A stretch of 64,000 nt of DNA from an uncultured Eubacterium sp. (GCA_947178105.1 CAMWXD010000001.1:119430-183429); one strand, 5' to 3'; shown: positions 1 through 9,843, numbered from the stretch's first letter. The notes: generated by a model from the letters alone, not told the origin. Program-made: numbers and translations.

Positions 1-208
<208 letters not shown>

Positions 209-221
209 TTATATTTTCAGC

Positions 222-662
222 CTATTCTTCTTCGGCAGGTTCTTCTTCTGATATATCCTCCTTCGGCGGCTTTAACCCTTCGATCTCGATCTGGTTTTTC
301 TGCGCATAGTCCCATAATGCCGCATGGATGGCTTCTTCCGCCAGCAGCGAGCAGTGCACCTTTACCGGCGGAAGCCCGTCTAATGCTTCCATGACCGCTT
401 TATTCGTCACCTGGAGCGCTTCATAGATCGTCTTTCCTTTGACAAGCTCGGTCGCCATGCTGCTCGTAGCCACTGCCGCCCCGCAGCCAAACGTCTTAAA
501 TTTACACTCTTTTATCACCTTTGTATCTTCATCGATATCGAGATAGATCCTCATAATATCGCCGCATTTTGCATTTCCTACCGTTCCTACGCCGCTGGCA
601 TCTTCGATCTCGCCGACGTTGCGCGGATTGTTAAAATGATCCATTACTTTTTCACTGTACAT
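222..662 (-). CDS. nifU: NifU/IscU-type Fe-S cluster scaffold
   Basis: 146 residues. This protein receives sulfur from the adjacent desulfurase and iron to build [2Fe-2S]/[4Fe-4S] clusters in the cytoplasm. The N-terminal MYSEKVMDHFNNPRNVG is the IscU/NifU signature. The three ligand cysteines are at about 33 (AKCGD, with the Asp two residues on), 60 (FGCGAAVATSS) and 104 (VHCSLLAEEAI). The C-terminus is an acidic Glu-rich tail rather than the extra domains of full-length NifU, so this is the short, IscU-like clostridial form. It follows nifS by 53 bp and precedes mnmA, so it is probably co-transcribed. Confidence 0.95.
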   Translation of the reverse strand: MYSEKVMDHFNNPRNVGEIEDASGVGTVGNAKCGDIMRIYLDIDEDTKVIKECKFKTFGCGAAVATSSMATELVKGKTIYEALQVTNKAVMEALDGLPPVKVHCSLLAEEAIHAALWDYAQKNQIEIEGLKPPKEDISEEEPAEEE

Positions 663-715
663 CTTTTCCTCTGAACGTTCCGTTCCGGCCCGGAAATCCG
701 AACGTTCTCCCTCCT

Positions 716-1909
716 TTATTTTTCTGTTTCTGACTGTTTTTTCACAAAATCCTCATACAGCGGAGACATGCTGCGCAGCCGCTCTACAATTCCTTTCAGG
801 CTGTCCGCCACCTGATCCGCCTCTTCCATCGTCGTCTCCTCAGATAAGGTCAGCCGCAGCGAACCATGTGCGATCTCATGCGGCAGCCCGATTGCCAGCA
901 GTACATGGGACGGGTCTAAAGACCCGGACGTACATGCCGAACCGCTCGACGCACAGATCCCCTTTTGATCGAGCATAATCAGCAGCGATTCCCCTTCGAT
1001 AAAACGGAAGCAGAAGTTCGCATTGTTCGGCAGGCGAAGCTCCCGATGCCCGTTCAGGCGTGTATACGGGATTTCAGCAAGCACCCGCTCGATCAGATGG
1101 TCTCTGACTGCTGCGATTTTCCTGCTGTTTTCCTCCATATGTTGAACCGCCAGCTCAGCCGCCTTTGCCATGCCTACAATTCCCGGCACGTTGCTGGTGC
1201 CTGCCCTGCGGGCGCGTTCCTGTGCCCCGCCGTGGATGTATGCGCCAAGCTTCACGCCATTGCGCAGATATAAGAAGCCGACGCCTTTCGGCCCATAAAA
1301 TTTATGCGCGCTGGCACTCAACAGATCGATATTCAGCTCGTCCATCCGCATCGGCACATGGCAAAATGCCTGGACTGCATCGGTATGAAACAGGACGCCG
1401 TGTTTTTTGGCTATCTCCCCGATCTCCCGTATCGGCTCTATCGTCCCGATTTCATTATTGGCAAACATAATGCTGATTAAAACCGTATCCTGCCGGATTG
1501 CATTTTCCAGCTCTTCCAGGCTGACCAGCCCGTTTTCATCCACATCCAGGTAAGTCACCTCAAAACCTTTTTTCTCCAGATACTGGCAAGTATGCAAAAC
1601 GGCATGGTGTTCGATCTTTGTTGTAATCATATGCTTGCCTTTGGCGGAAAATGCATCCGCGCAGCCCTTGATTGCCCAGTTGTCGCTCTCGCTGCCGCCT
1701 GCGGTAAAATAAATCTCATTTGGCTTTGCCCCGATCAAGCTTGCAATCGTTTCCCGTGCTTCTTCCACTGCTTTTTTGCTCTGCTGCGCAAATGTATAAA
1801 CACTGTTTGGATTGCTGTAATTTTCCAAAAAATACGGCTTCATCGCCTCAAACACTTCTGGGTTTAACGCTGTCGTCGCCGCATTGTCAAGATAGATCCG
1901 CTTTTCCAT
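716..1909 (-). CDS. nifS: Cysteine desulfurase, NifS family
   Basis: 397 residues, usual length. It is a PLP enzyme that converts L-cysteine to alanine and a persulfide used for Fe-S clusters and tRNA thiolation. Visible features are the N-terminal IYLDNAATT, the histidine after the EHHAVLH motif near residue 104, the PLP lysine in SASAHKFYGPKG (about K203), and the persulfide cysteine in SSGSACTSG (about C326) on a short class I-type loop. The start ATG follows GGAGGAATATCGC. It is the first gene of the nifS-nifU-mnmA unit, and a palindrome lies about 40 bp upstream of the start. Confidence 0.96.
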   Translation of the reverse strand: MEKRIYLDNAATTALNPEVFEAMKPYFLENYSNPNSVYTFAQQSKKAVEEARETIASLIGAKPNEIYFTAGGSESDNWAIKGCADAFSAKGKHMITTKIEHHAVLHTCQYLEKKGFEVTYLDVDENGLVSLEELENAIRQDTVLISIMFANNEIGTIEPIREIGEIAKKHGVLFHTDAVQAFCHVPMRMDELNIDLLSASAHKFYGPKGVGFLYLRNGVKLGAYIHGGAQERARRAGTSNVPGIVGMAKAAELAVQHMEENSRKIAAVRDHLIERVLAEIPYTRLNGHRELRLPNNANFCFRFIEGESLLIMLDQKGICASSGSACTSGSLDPSHVLLAIGLPHEIAHGSLRLTLSEETTMEEADQVADSLKGIVERLRSMSPLYEDFVKKQSETEK

Positions 1910-1949
1910 TGCGATATTCCTCCTTTAATCATCCTGGTGCGTACCCTAG

Positions 1950-1965
1950 TATTCCCGTAGGAATA
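1950..1965. promoter_or_regulatory. Palindromic operator candidate upstream of nifS
   Basis: A perfect 6+4+6 inverted repeat, TATTCC-CGTA-GGAATA, lies 41-56 bp before the nifS start; a further ATATTCC half-site follows at 1973-1979. ATTCC/GGAAT palindromes are typical of Rrf2-family regulators (IscR, CymR), which commonly control nifS/iscS operons. No Rrf2 gene is in the window. The regulator assignment is inference. Confidence 0.5.
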
Positions 1966-2107
1966 TAGTAGTATATTCCGATAAAAAAGCGGGAAACCGT
2001 ATCGCTACGCTCCCCTCTTTTTCATTCCTGTTGTATTTTAGATCACATTTCGTAAAGACACCTTCATTATAACGCATTCTTTTCAAATGTCAATTATTTT
2101 CTGTCAA

Positions 2108-3391
2108 TTATTTGCGCAATAATTTTTCCGCACTCACAAGCTTGACGCAGCAGGCAAATACTTCTGCCGCCTGTTTCATTTCTTCCAGCTTTGGAAAGGT
2201 CGGCGCAATACGGATCACCGTATCTTTTGGATCTATACCGTAAGGGAACGGCGCCCCGGCAGCCGTCATGACAATCCCTGCTTCTCTTGCCTTTGCTACA
2301 ATCGCTTTTGCACAGCCTTCCATTGCTTCAAAGCAGATAAAGTATCCGCCTTTTGGACGAATCCATGTCCCGATGCCAAGCGGGGCGACTTCTTTTGACA
2401 GGATCTCGTCTACGGCTTCAAACTTTGGACGGATCAGCGCGGCGTGCTTTGCCATATGTGCGCGGACGCCGTCCATATCCTTTAAATATCTCGTATGTGT
2501 CCACTGCTTGATCTTGTCATGGCCGATCGTCTGTACAGACATCTGCTTTAACAGATCCTGGCGGTTCGTATCCGACATGCCCATTGCTGAGATCCCGGCG
2601 CCGGAAAAGGTCACCTTGGACGTCGAGCAGAACTCATAGACCATATCCGGGTTGCCAGCTTTTTCACATTCCGGCAGAATCGGCAGCAGCATATCCCGGT
2701 CGTCCTCATACAGGTCGTGCACCGCATATGCGTTGTCCCAGTAAATGCGGAAATCCTCTGCCGCCGGCTTTAATGCCGCAAAACGGCGGACAGTTTCATC
2801 CGAATATGTAATGCCCTGCGGATTGGAATATTTCGGAACGCACCAGATCCCTTTGACTGCCGCGTCCTCCTGGACAAGCTTTTCTACCAAATCCATATCC
2901 GGCCCATCGGGATGCATCGGAATCTGAACCATTTCTATACCAAAATACTCTGTGATCGCAAAATGCCTGTCATACCCAGGCACTGGGCATAAAAATTTGA
3001 CCTTATCCAGCCTGCACCACGGCGTGGAGCCTAACACCCCATGCAGCATCGACCTTGCGATTGTATCATACATAATGCTCAGGCTAGCATTGCCATGGAC
3101 GATCACCTGCTCCTGCTTGCAGTCCATAAACCCTGCCATCAGGCGCTTCGCTTCATCAATCCCGTCCAGGCTCCCGTAATTGCGGCAGTCCGTTCCCGCC
3201 TCTGTGCGCAGTACAGACTGCGAGCTGATGATATCGTACATCCCCATAGACAAGTCCAACTGGAGCGGCGAAGGCTTGCCTCTTGTCAGATCCAGGCTCA
3301 GCCCAAGCGCCTTGATCTTTGCAAACTCCTGTTCCAGAGACCTGTGTTCTGCCAGCAGTTCTTCTTTTGTCATTTCCAAATATGTTTTCAT
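2108..3391 (-). CDS. PLP-dependent aminotransferase, MocR-like aspartate aminotransferase type
   Basis: 427 residues from ATG 3391, which follows GGAAGGAAAAGGCT. A longer frame to 3484 overlaps rarA and has no comparable ribosome site. The sequence opens MKTYLEMTKEELLAEHRSLE with LDLTRGKPSPLQLDLS, the N-terminal pattern of the Corynebacterium-type aspartate aminotransferase family. Other marks are IWCVPKYSNPQG, YWDNAYAVHDLY, and FCSTSKVTFSGAGI with the PLP lysine in STSKVTFSG. It probably transaminates aspartate or a related amino acid with 2-oxoglutarate; exact substrate cannot be read. It is the last gene of a recQ-rarA-aminotransferase run on the minus strand. Confidence 0.85.
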   Translation of the reverse strand: MKTYLEMTKEELLAEHRSLEQEFAKIKALGLSLDLTRGKPSPLQLDLSMGMYDIISSQSVLRTEAGTDCRNYGSLDGIDEAKRLMAGFMDCKQEQVIVHGNASLSIMYDTIARSMLHGVLGSTPWCRLDKVKFLCPVPGYDRHFAITEYFGIEMVQIPMHPDGPDMDLVEKLVQEDAAVKGIWCVPKYSNPQGITYSDETVRRFAALKPAAEDFRIYWDNAYAVHDLYEDDRDMLLPILPECEKAGNPDMVYEFCSTSKVTFSGAGISAMGMSDTNRQDLLKQMSVQTIGHDKIKQWTHTRYLKDMDGVRAHMAKHAALIRPKFEAVDEILSKEVAPLGIGTWIRPKGGYFICFEAMEGCAKAIVAKAREAGIVMTAAGAPFPYGIDPKDTVIRIAPTFPKLEEMKQAAEVFACCVKLVSAEKLLRK

Positions 3392-3456
3392 AGCCTTTTC
3401 CTTCCGTAAATATACCATGATACGCTGCCTGCATCTGCTGCCAACCGTTTTGCAGC

Positions 3457-4797
3457 TTAATGGTGCAGCCCGTCTTTTTTCCATTCCTGCACTTTTTGCA
3501 AATACGCACGGATCTGCTTTTCATAGCCGTTTTCTGTCGGCTGATAAAATGTCATTCCCTCCAGCTCATCCGGCAAATACTGCTGCGCCACATAATGGTC
3601 TGGATAGGCATGCGCGTATTGATAATTTGCACCGCGCCCAAGCTTTGCGCTGGACTTATAATGCGCATCCTGCAAATGTGCCGGCACCGGCGGCGTCTTT
3701 CTTGTACGTACTGCCTCAAACGCACTGCCGACCGCTTCACATGCCGCGTTGCTCTTTGGCGCGCTTGCCACATACGTAACCGCTTGCGATAAAATGATCT
3801 GCGCTTCCGGCATTCCAATGCGCTCTGCCGCAAGCGAAGCCGCGACTGCGACCTGCAGCGCCTGCGGGTCTGCGTTGCCGACATCTTCTGATGCGCAAAT
3901 CATAATCCTCCTTGCGATAAACCGGATATCCTCTCCGGCATACAGCATTCTCGCCAGATAGTAAACCGCCGCGTCCGGGTCAGACCCGCGCATACTTTTA
4001 ATAAACGCAGATACTGTGTCGTAATGATTGTCCCCAGACTTATCATAACGGACGACGCGTTTTTGGATACATTCCACAGCCGTGTCCAGCGTAATATGGA
4101 TCTTCCCATCCGCACTGCGCTCCGTTGTCAGTATGCCGAGCTCCACTGCTGTCAAAGCAGCCCTGGCATCTCCGTTTGCCGCATCCGCCAAAAACTGCGC
4201 CGCATCCTCTTCGAGCAGCGCCCCATAAGCCCCCATGCCTTTCTCCGTGTCAGACACCGCGCGAAACAGAAGCGTTTGAATGTCCTCCGCCGAAAGCGGG
4301 TGCAGCTCAAAAATAATGGAACGCGACAGCAGCGCCCCATTCACTTCAAAATAAGGATTTTCCGTGGTCGCCCCGACCAAAATAACCGTCCCGTCTTCTA
4401 CAAACGGAAGCAGATAGTCCTGCTGGCCTTTGTTAAAACGGTGGATCTCATCGATAAACAATATCGTCTTTTTCCCGTACATACCCTGATTGTTTTTTGC
4501 CTGCCCGATGACTTCTTCCATATCCTTTTTGCCGGAAGAAGTCGCGTTTAACTGCAAAAACTCTGCCCGCGTTGTGTTTGCAATCACCTTTGCAAGCGTT
4601 GTCTTGCCGGTGCCAGGCGGCCCGTAAAAAATAACAGAGCTCAACTGGTCTGCTTTGATTGCACGGTACAGCAGCTTGTCTTTCCCAATAATATGCTGCT
4701 GGCCGACGACCTCCTCCAAAGACGACGGGCGCAGCCTTGAGGCAAGCGGCGCTTCTTTTTGAAGCTGCTGCTCTCTCATATAATCAAATAAATCCAT
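3457..4797 (-). CDS. rarA: Replication-associated recombination protein A (RarA/MgsA)
   Basis: 446 residues, normal length. It is an AAA+ ATPase of the clamp-loader clade acting at stalled replication forks. Walker A is GPPGTGKTT (about 59-67), Walker B is LFIDEIHRF (about 113-121), and sensor 1 lies in VGATTENPYFEVN. The MgsA C-terminal domain follows (SAFIKSMRGSDPDAAVYYLARML, then ASEDVGNADPQAL). It starts 19 bp after recQ, an arrangement that fits joint expression of two fork-repair proteins. Start ATG follows GTAAGGAGG. Confidence 0.95.
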   Translation of the reverse strand: MDLFDYMREQQLQKEAPLASRLRPSSLEEVVGQQHIIGKDKLLYRAIKADQLSSVIFYGPPGTGKTTLAKVIANTTRAEFLQLNATSSGKKDMEEVIGQAKNNQGMYGKKTILFIDEIHRFNKGQQDYLLPFVEDGTVILVGATTENPYFEVNGALLSRSIIFELHPLSAEDIQTLLFRAVSDTEKGMGAYGALLEEDAAQFLADAANGDARAALTAVELGILTTERSADGKIHITLDTAVECIQKRVVRYDKSGDNHYDTVSAFIKSMRGSDPDAAVYYLARMLYAGEDIRFIARRIMICASEDVGNADPQALQVAVAASLAAERIGMPEAQIILSQAVTYVASAPKSNAACEAVGSAFEAVRTRKTPPVPAHLQDAHYKSSAKLGRGANYQYAHAYPDHYVAQQYLPDELEGMTFYQPTENGYEKQIRAYLQKVQEWKKDGLHH

Positions 4798-4816
4798 ACA
4801 TCCTCCTTACGCATCC

Positions 4817-7081
4817 TTATGCTATGACCATGGCAACGACCATCCGCTGCGCTTCTTCCTTATAATAAATGTCTTCATATTCCGTCCCTTTTTTGCTCCT
4901 GCGCATCCCGATCAGCAGCCCCGCAGCCCTTCCTTTTTCTGTCACATACTTCCTCCGGATGCCGTCCTGAACCGCTTCGCCTGCATATTCCAATGCCTGC
5001 ATCCTGCGAAAAATCTCTGCGCCGGAAATCTTTTTCGTCGTATCCGCATCCCGCAGCCCATTCAGCTTTTCTGCAAGCTCCGCCACCAGATATTTTTCCG
5101 CATAAGGAAACGCTGCCGCCTGTTCCTTTGTCAGAGAAAAGTCCGCCTTCTTTTTACATGGGGCTTTCATTTCCTGCCCCGATGCTCCCTGTGCTGCAGC
5201 CTGTGGAGCATCGCCGAAATAGTATTTTTCGCGCGCTCCTTTTGTATAATCCAGTACTGCTGCCAAAAACCGCTGTCCATACCGGTTATATTTATGTTCT
5301 CCGACACCGTTTACCTGCATCATCTCACTTTTATCAAACGGCGCTTTGACACACAAGTCTACGAGCGTCTTATCGGAAAATATAATATAAGGCGGCAGCC
5401 CTTCCTCTTTTGCGATCTCGGTGCGTAGCGCGCGCAGCCGCTCGAACAGCTCCAGCCCTTTGGAATTTAAAATATCTGACCTGCGCATTTTGGCGCTGGC
5501 GGATGCGCGCCCTGTTTCAGCTTTTCGATGATCCTCCTTCACTTTTTTCAAGAGCACCCGGCGCCTGCCGTCCACCACGTCGCCCGCCGCCTGCTGTACT
5601 TTTAGGAGCGCATATTTATCCTTTGTCGCCGCAAGCAGCCCCTCGACGAGCATCTGATTGATGATTTCCTTGATTTCCATTTCCCGCAGCTCCTTCAAGC
5701 TGCCATAGGACGCGTACTCAAACACCCCATACTCCCGCAGCTTTGCACGGCCGTCTCCCGCCAGGATTCCGGCTGTCACATTGATCCCATACCGCTGCCT
5801 GCTTTCCAAAATGCAGGCGATAATCTTCATTGCTGCCTGCGTCACATCTGTCTCCTCGTATTCCCTGGCACAATTTTGGCAGTTTTCACACCTGCCGGTT
5901 CCCATTTCGCCAAAATAGCGCAAAATATACTCCCGCAGGCAGCCTGTCGTCATACAATAATAGTTCATCGTACGAAGGCGCTCTTCGTCCCGTTCCCGGA
6001 TCTGCTCGATTTCGTCCCACGTACTGTCTGGATTCGGCTCCTTGCTCTCAATCAGAAACCGGTTGACTGCGACATCCTGGGCACTGTAAAGCAGGATACA
6101 CTCCGCGCGCTCCCCGTCGCGCCCTGCCCTGCCTGCTTCCTGGTAATAATTTTCCAGGCTTTGGGGCATATTATAATGGATCACATAACGTACGTTAGAC
6201 TTGTCGATGCCCATGCCAAACGCATTGGTTGCTACCATGACCGGGCGCACATCGTAAATAAAATCCTCCTGGCTGCGCCTGCGCTCGTCCCCGCTCAGCC
6301 CCGCATGGTATTTCGCCGCAGCGATTCCCTGTGCGCACAGCTTTTCGCAGACGCTGTCCACATTTTTTCTTGTCGCACAGTAAATAATCCCGCTCTCCTG
6401 CTTGTGTTCCTGCACATACTGCATGACATAGCCGTCCTTTTGCCGCGTTGTTTCCACGGCAAAAAACAGGTTTTTCCGGTCAAAGCCTGTGACCAGCACA
6501 TAAGGATCACAAAGCCCCAGGACGCAGGCGATATCTTCTTTTACCTTTTCCGTAGCCGTAGCTGTAAATGCGCTTATGACCGGGCGCCTGTAGAGGCCGC
6601 GGATAAACTGCACGATCTTTAAATAGCTGGGACGGAAATCCTGCCCCCACTGGGAAATACAATGCGCCTCATCTACCGTCAGCATCGCAATCTCCGCCTG
6701 TCTTGCAAACTGCAAAAACTCATACGTCTCCAGGCGCTCCGGCGCCACATAAATGATCTTATATTGTCCTGCGGCTGCCAGCCGCAACGCTTTGGATATC
6801 TGCGATTCGCTCAAAGAACTGTTAATATAGGCAGCATGGACGCCTGCCTGATTCAATGCCTGTACCTGGTCTTTCATCAGGGAGATTAACGGAGAGACCA
6901 CCAGCGTAATTCCAGACAGCAGCAGCGCCGGCACCTGGTAACAGATCGATTTGCCTGCTCCGGTAGGCATAATGCCAAGCACATCCCTACCGCTTAGCAT
7001 ACTGTCAATCAATGCCTCCTGGCCTTCCCGAAAATCCGAGTAGCCGAAATATTTCCCGAGTATCCTGTATTTATCATCCAT
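4817..7081 (-). CDS. recQ: ATP-dependent DNA helicase RecQ
   Basis: 754 residues. It is a 3'-5' DNA helicase. Visible features are Walker A in MPTGAGKSICYQVPA (about 39-54), DEAH box with the aromatic-rich loop (DEAHCISQWGQDFRPSY), motif VI AFGMGIDKSNVRYVIHYNMPQSLENYYQEAGRAGRDG (split across the second RecA domain), a zinc-binding region ending CENCQNC, an RQC-like segment, and an HRDC domain (LFERLRALRTEIAKEEGLPPYIIFSDKTL). It is longer than E. coli RecQ, with an extra basic C-terminal region near residues 630-754 containing a second helix-rich segment. It heads the recQ-rarA-aminotransferase unit. Confidence 0.94.
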   Translation of the reverse strand: MDDKYRILGKYFGYSDFREGQEALIDSMLSGRDVLGIMPTGAGKSICYQVPALLLSGITLVVSPLISLMKDQVQALNQAGVHAAYINSSLSESQISKALRLAAAGQYKIIYVAPERLETYEFLQFARQAEIAMLTVDEAHCISQWGQDFRPSYLKIVQFIRGLYRRPVISAFTATATEKVKEDIACVLGLCDPYVLVTGFDRKNLFFAVETTRQKDGYVMQYVQEHKQESGIIYCATRKNVDSVCEKLCAQGIAAAKYHAGLSGDERRRSQEDFIYDVRPVMVATNAFGMGIDKSNVRYVIHYNMPQSLENYYQEAGRAGRDGERAECILLYSAQDVAVNRFLIESKEPNPDSTWDEIEQIRERDEERLRTMNYYCMTTGCLREYILRYFGEMGTGRCENCQNCAREYEETDVTQAAMKIIACILESRQRYGINVTAGILAGDGRAKLREYGVFEYASYGSLKELREMEIKEIINQMLVEGLLAATKDKYALLKVQQAAGDVVDGRRRVLLKKVKEDHRKAETGRASASAKMRRSDILNSKGLELFERLRALRTEIAKEEGLPPYIIFSDKTLVDLCVKAPFDKSEMMQVNGVGEHKYNRYGQRFLAAVLDYTKGAREKYYFGDAPQAAAQGASGQEMKAPCKKKADFSLTKEQAAAFPYAEKYLVAELAEKLNGLRDADTTKKISGAEIFRRMQALEYAGEAVQDGIRRKYVTEKGRAAGLLIGMRRSKKGTEYEDIYYKEEAQRMVVAMVIA

Positions 7082-7152
7082 AGATTCCGTATCAAGGCTG
7101 CGCAGGCAGCTTTTTCCTTTCTGTTTGATTTTGTGCTGGCTTAGGAACTGTC

Positions 7153-7202
7153 ACGAAAAAACAATAGCCGGAAATACTTTGATATCCAAGCATTCCGGCT
7201 AT
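7153..7202 (-). terminator. Rho-independent terminator after tRNA-Leu
   Basis: The 10-bp perfect stem ATAGCCGGAA/TTCCGGCTAT (7164-7173 and 7193-7202) is followed on the minus strand by TTGTTTTTT. It lies about 45 bp downstream of the tRNA-Leu 3' end. Confidence 0.8.
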
Positions 7203-7245
7203 ATTTGCTTCGTTATTTGCTACATTCACAAACCTGTTCTAAAAA

Positions 7246-7325
7246 TGCCGCTGATGGGACTTGAACCCATATGGTTTCCCGTACGATTTTGAGTCGTATG
7301 CGTCTGCCAATTCCGCCACAGCGGC
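7246..7325 (-). tRNA. tRNA-Leu, anticodon CAA
   Basis: Read on the minus strand. The acceptor stem is GCCGCTG/CAGCGGC with discriminator A, the D-arm contains AATTGGCAGAC, the anticodon stem is TACGA/TCGTA around loop CTCAAAA giving anticodon CAA (codon UUG), a short variable arm follows (GG-GAAA-CC), and the T-arm is ATGGG-TTCAAGT-CCCAT. The 3' CCA is not encoded. Length is 80 nt, short for a class II tRNA because of the small variable stem. Confidence 0.95.
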
Positions 7326-7424
7326 TTGCTGCATCTTTTCTTACCTGCACAAAATATATTAGCACAACATGGAAAAGAATGCAACTATTTTTTCAAAAAA
7401 TTTATTCAAAAATTTATTCATAAC

Positions 7425-8492
7425 TTATTCATCCAGCGTCACAAGCGTATACGCGCTGTTTCCAAGCCCTACCTCTTCTGCGTGCTCCAGCACATACTCC
7501 CCATTCTGCGCTTCGATCACTTCTACAAAAGGCTCGCTGCCCTGCGCCATATAAATCAGATCCACACATGCCTGGTCCAGGGCGACCGGATCTGTGCAGG
7601 CAAGGATCCCGATATCCTGCATTGCGGCATTGTCTGTCTGCATACGTTTCAATACATTCACATACAGCAGATTTCCGTCTAACGCATCAAATACTGCCTT
7701 TCCTGCCTCTGCCATTGATTCCAGCAGCACCGTCTGCTCCATCTCCAGGATCTGGCGCTTTCCTTCCGCCGAGCCAACGCCCAGCGATATGCTGTGGACT
7801 GCGCCCCGAAAGCCTGTGAGCGGATGCTCTGTAAAATGCGATACGATTAAATATCCATCGTACTCCGGAAAGTGGGCGCCCACTTGATATTCCTGCAAAT
7901 GAATGCCTTCCTCTGCCAAAATTGAAACAGAACCGTCCTCGTCCAGCACTACGACATCGGCAATCTTGGTAAACCCATGTTCCTGTGCCTGAGAATACCT
8001 GTCTGTTCCAGAAGCAGAGCCATCGTCTGCGGTAGCGCATACGGCAATTGTGCCGTCGACATATTGCACAATACCGCCAAGCAGCGCGGAATCCAAATCA
8101 TCGCTGCCCATAGGCTCTCCTGCGGAAACATACACAGCCGTATTGTCTCCTTTTATTTCCCTGCAAAGCGACTGGTACAGCGCAAGCATCGATTGTTCTG
8201 TAATCTCATTTGCCATATACACGACCGGCACCGCGTCGGCATACCGCTGCAATTTTGTTTCCTGTTGCGCGGACGGCGTGTCTGATGTTGCATACGCATC
8301 TATGCCTTCTGTCTGTTCATTGCCACCGTCTGCCTGCCCGGCATCGCCTTGCATCTGTTCGCCTGCCATTGGCGCATTATTTTCAGCATCGCTTGCAGCC
8401 GGCGTTGCATTGCAGGCTGCCAAAGACGCTTCCATGAAAAATGCCATGAAAATACATAATAATATGCGTACTATCTCTCTTGTTTTTTTCAT
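7425..8492 (-). CDS. DUF362-domain lipoprotein
   Basis: 355 residues from ATG 8492, preceded by GGAAAGGAGCGGGTT; an upstream in-frame extension to 8591 has no ribosome site. A type II signal peptide is evident: basic MKKTREIVR, a hydrophobic stretch, then lipobox LAAC near residue 27, followed by a long low-complexity acidic linker rich in Ala, Gly, Asp and Gln. The folded part (about 90-355) matches DUF362, as in HFTEHPLTGFRGAVHSISLGVGSAEGKRQ and CTDPVALDQACVDLIY. DUF362 proteins are often fused to ferredoxin domains, but no CxxCxxC cluster is present here. Function is unknown; it is probably anchored outside the membrane. Confidence 0.8.
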   Translation of the reverse strand: MKKTREIVRILLCIFMAFFMEASLAACNATPAASDAENNAPMAGEQMQGDAGQADGGNEQTEGIDAYATSDTPSAQQETKLQRYADAVPVVYMANEITEQSMLALYQSLCREIKGDNTAVYVSAGEPMGSDDLDSALLGGIVQYVDGTIAVCATADDGSASGTDRYSQAQEHGFTKIADVVVLDEDGSVSILAEEGIHLQEYQVGAHFPEYDGYLIVSHFTEHPLTGFRGAVHSISLGVGSAEGKRQILEMEQTVLLESMAEAGKAVFDALDGNLLYVNVLKRMQTDNAAMQDIGILACTDPVALDQACVDLIYMAQGSEPFVEVIEAQNGEYVLEHAEEVGLGNSAYTLVTLDE

Positions 8493-8598
8493 AACCCGCT
8501 CCTTTCCGTACCATTCCAAAGGCTTTCCTGTAAGATGCGCGATGTCCCAGGCACGTTCCGGAGGAAAAACGGATTCTGCAAAGATTTGCAATGCCGTA

Positions 8599-9843
8599 CT
8601 AGCTCCGGTAATCGGCGTTTATTTTTACATAATCATAAGTCAGGTCACATCCCCATGCTTTTGCAGATGCCTCCCCCTGGTTCAGGTTGATATTGATAAA
8701 AATTTCTTTTTCTGAAAGGACTGCTGCGGCTGTTTCTTCGGAAAATGCAAGCCCGTTTCCATCCTTGCACACTAGGACGCTTCCTTTTTCAGAAGCCAGC
8801 TCTACATCTATTTTGTCCACATCCAGCTCCGCCTTTGAATAACCGAGAGCGCATAAAATACGTCCGCAGTTTGCATCCGCGCCAAACATCGCGCTCTTTA
8901 CAAGCGATGAGCCAATAACGCTCTTTGCCGCTGCAATCGCCGTATCCACATCCGGCGCTCCAGCACAGGTACATTCTAACAGCTTGCTGGCGCCTTCTCC
9001 GTCCGCAGCAAGCATTTTCGTCAGGTGCAGCAATACGAGATAAAGCCCTTTTTTCAATCTTTCATAGGCTTCCCCTTCAGTAGTTATTTCCTCATTGCCT
9101 GCCAATCCGTTTGCAAGGATACATACCATATCGTTCGTCGAAGTATCCCCGTCAACGCTCAGGCAGTTATAGGTCACCTTGACAACCTCACGCAGCGCTT
9201 TTTGCAGCAGCTCTGCTGAAACCGCCGCGTCCGTCGTTATAAAATTCAGCGTCGTCGCCATATCCGGGTGAATCATGCCGCTGCCCTTTGCCATGCCTCC
9301 AAGACGGCAGGTTTTTCCGTTTACCACAAACGATACAGCCACTTCTTTTTTTACCGTATCCGTCGTCATAATCGCGGCCGCCGCTTCCCCGTGTTTTTCA
9401 GGCGACATGCCCGCGGCAAGCTGTTCGATATGGCGCGCGATCGGCTCAATCGGCAGGGCTTGTCCAATCACGCCTGTAGACGCCACGATCACCTCTTCCG
9501 GTGTAATCCGTAGCTGCTGCGCCGTAAGCTCGCACATCTGCCATGCCTTTTCTTCCCCGTCCGCATTGCATGTATTGGCGTTTTTGCTGTTTACAATCAC
9601 AGCCCTTGCCTTGCCGCCTGTCGCATCCAGATTTTTTTTCGTCACCAGAATCGGTGCGCCCTTTACTTTATTGGTTGTATAGACGGCTGCTGCATTGCAG
9701 AGTGTTTCACTATAGATCATGCCAAGGTCATTTTTCTTTGGGTCAGCGTCCAGCCCGCAATGGCATCCATTTGCTGCAAATCCTGCCGCTGCGCACACTC
9801 CGCCTTCGATATATTCATAACCTTGTTCCTGTTGTAGCTGCAT
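8599..9843 (-). CDS. argJ: Bifunctional ornithine acetyltransferase / glutamate N-acetyltransferase
   Basis: 414 residues if translation starts at ATG 9843, which sits 11 nt after a clear AAGGAGG; a frame start at 9864 has no ribosome site and encodes only seven more residues. ArgJ transfers acetyl from N-acetylornithine to glutamate in the cyclic arginine pathway. The self-cleavage region is GGMAKGSGMIHPDMATTLNF, where the first Thr after MA becomes the nucleophile of the beta chain. GVTNAANTxxVxxxxAPxLVTKK-like N-terminal and SVDGDTSTNDMV motifs are also present. No other arginine genes lie next to it. Confidence 0.95.
   Translation of the reverse strand: MQLQQEQGYEYIEGGVCAAAGFAANGCHCGLDADPKKNDLGMIYSETLCNAAAVYTTNKVKGAPILVTKKNLDATGGKARAVIVNSKNANTCNADGEEKAWQMCELTAQQLRITPEEVIVASTGVIGQALPIEPIARHIEQLAAGMSPEKHGEAAAAIMTTDTVKKEVAVSFVVNGKTCRLGGMAKGSGMIHPDMATTLNFITTDAAVSAELLQKALREVVKVTYNCLSVDGDTSTNDMVCILANGLAGNEEITTEGEAYERLKKGLYLVLLHLTKMLAADGEGASKLLECTCAGAPDVDTAIAAAKSVIGSSLVKSAMFGADANCGRILCALGYSKAELDVDKIDVELASEKGSVLVCKDGNGLAFSEETAAAVLSEKEIFININLNQGEASAKAWGCDLTYDYVKINADYRS

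Noticed and set aside
3156..3524. A 122-residue minus-strand frame overlapping the aminotransferase and rarA
   Set aside because: It is a shifted-frame shadow of both genes, with no ribosome site and no recognisable domain.
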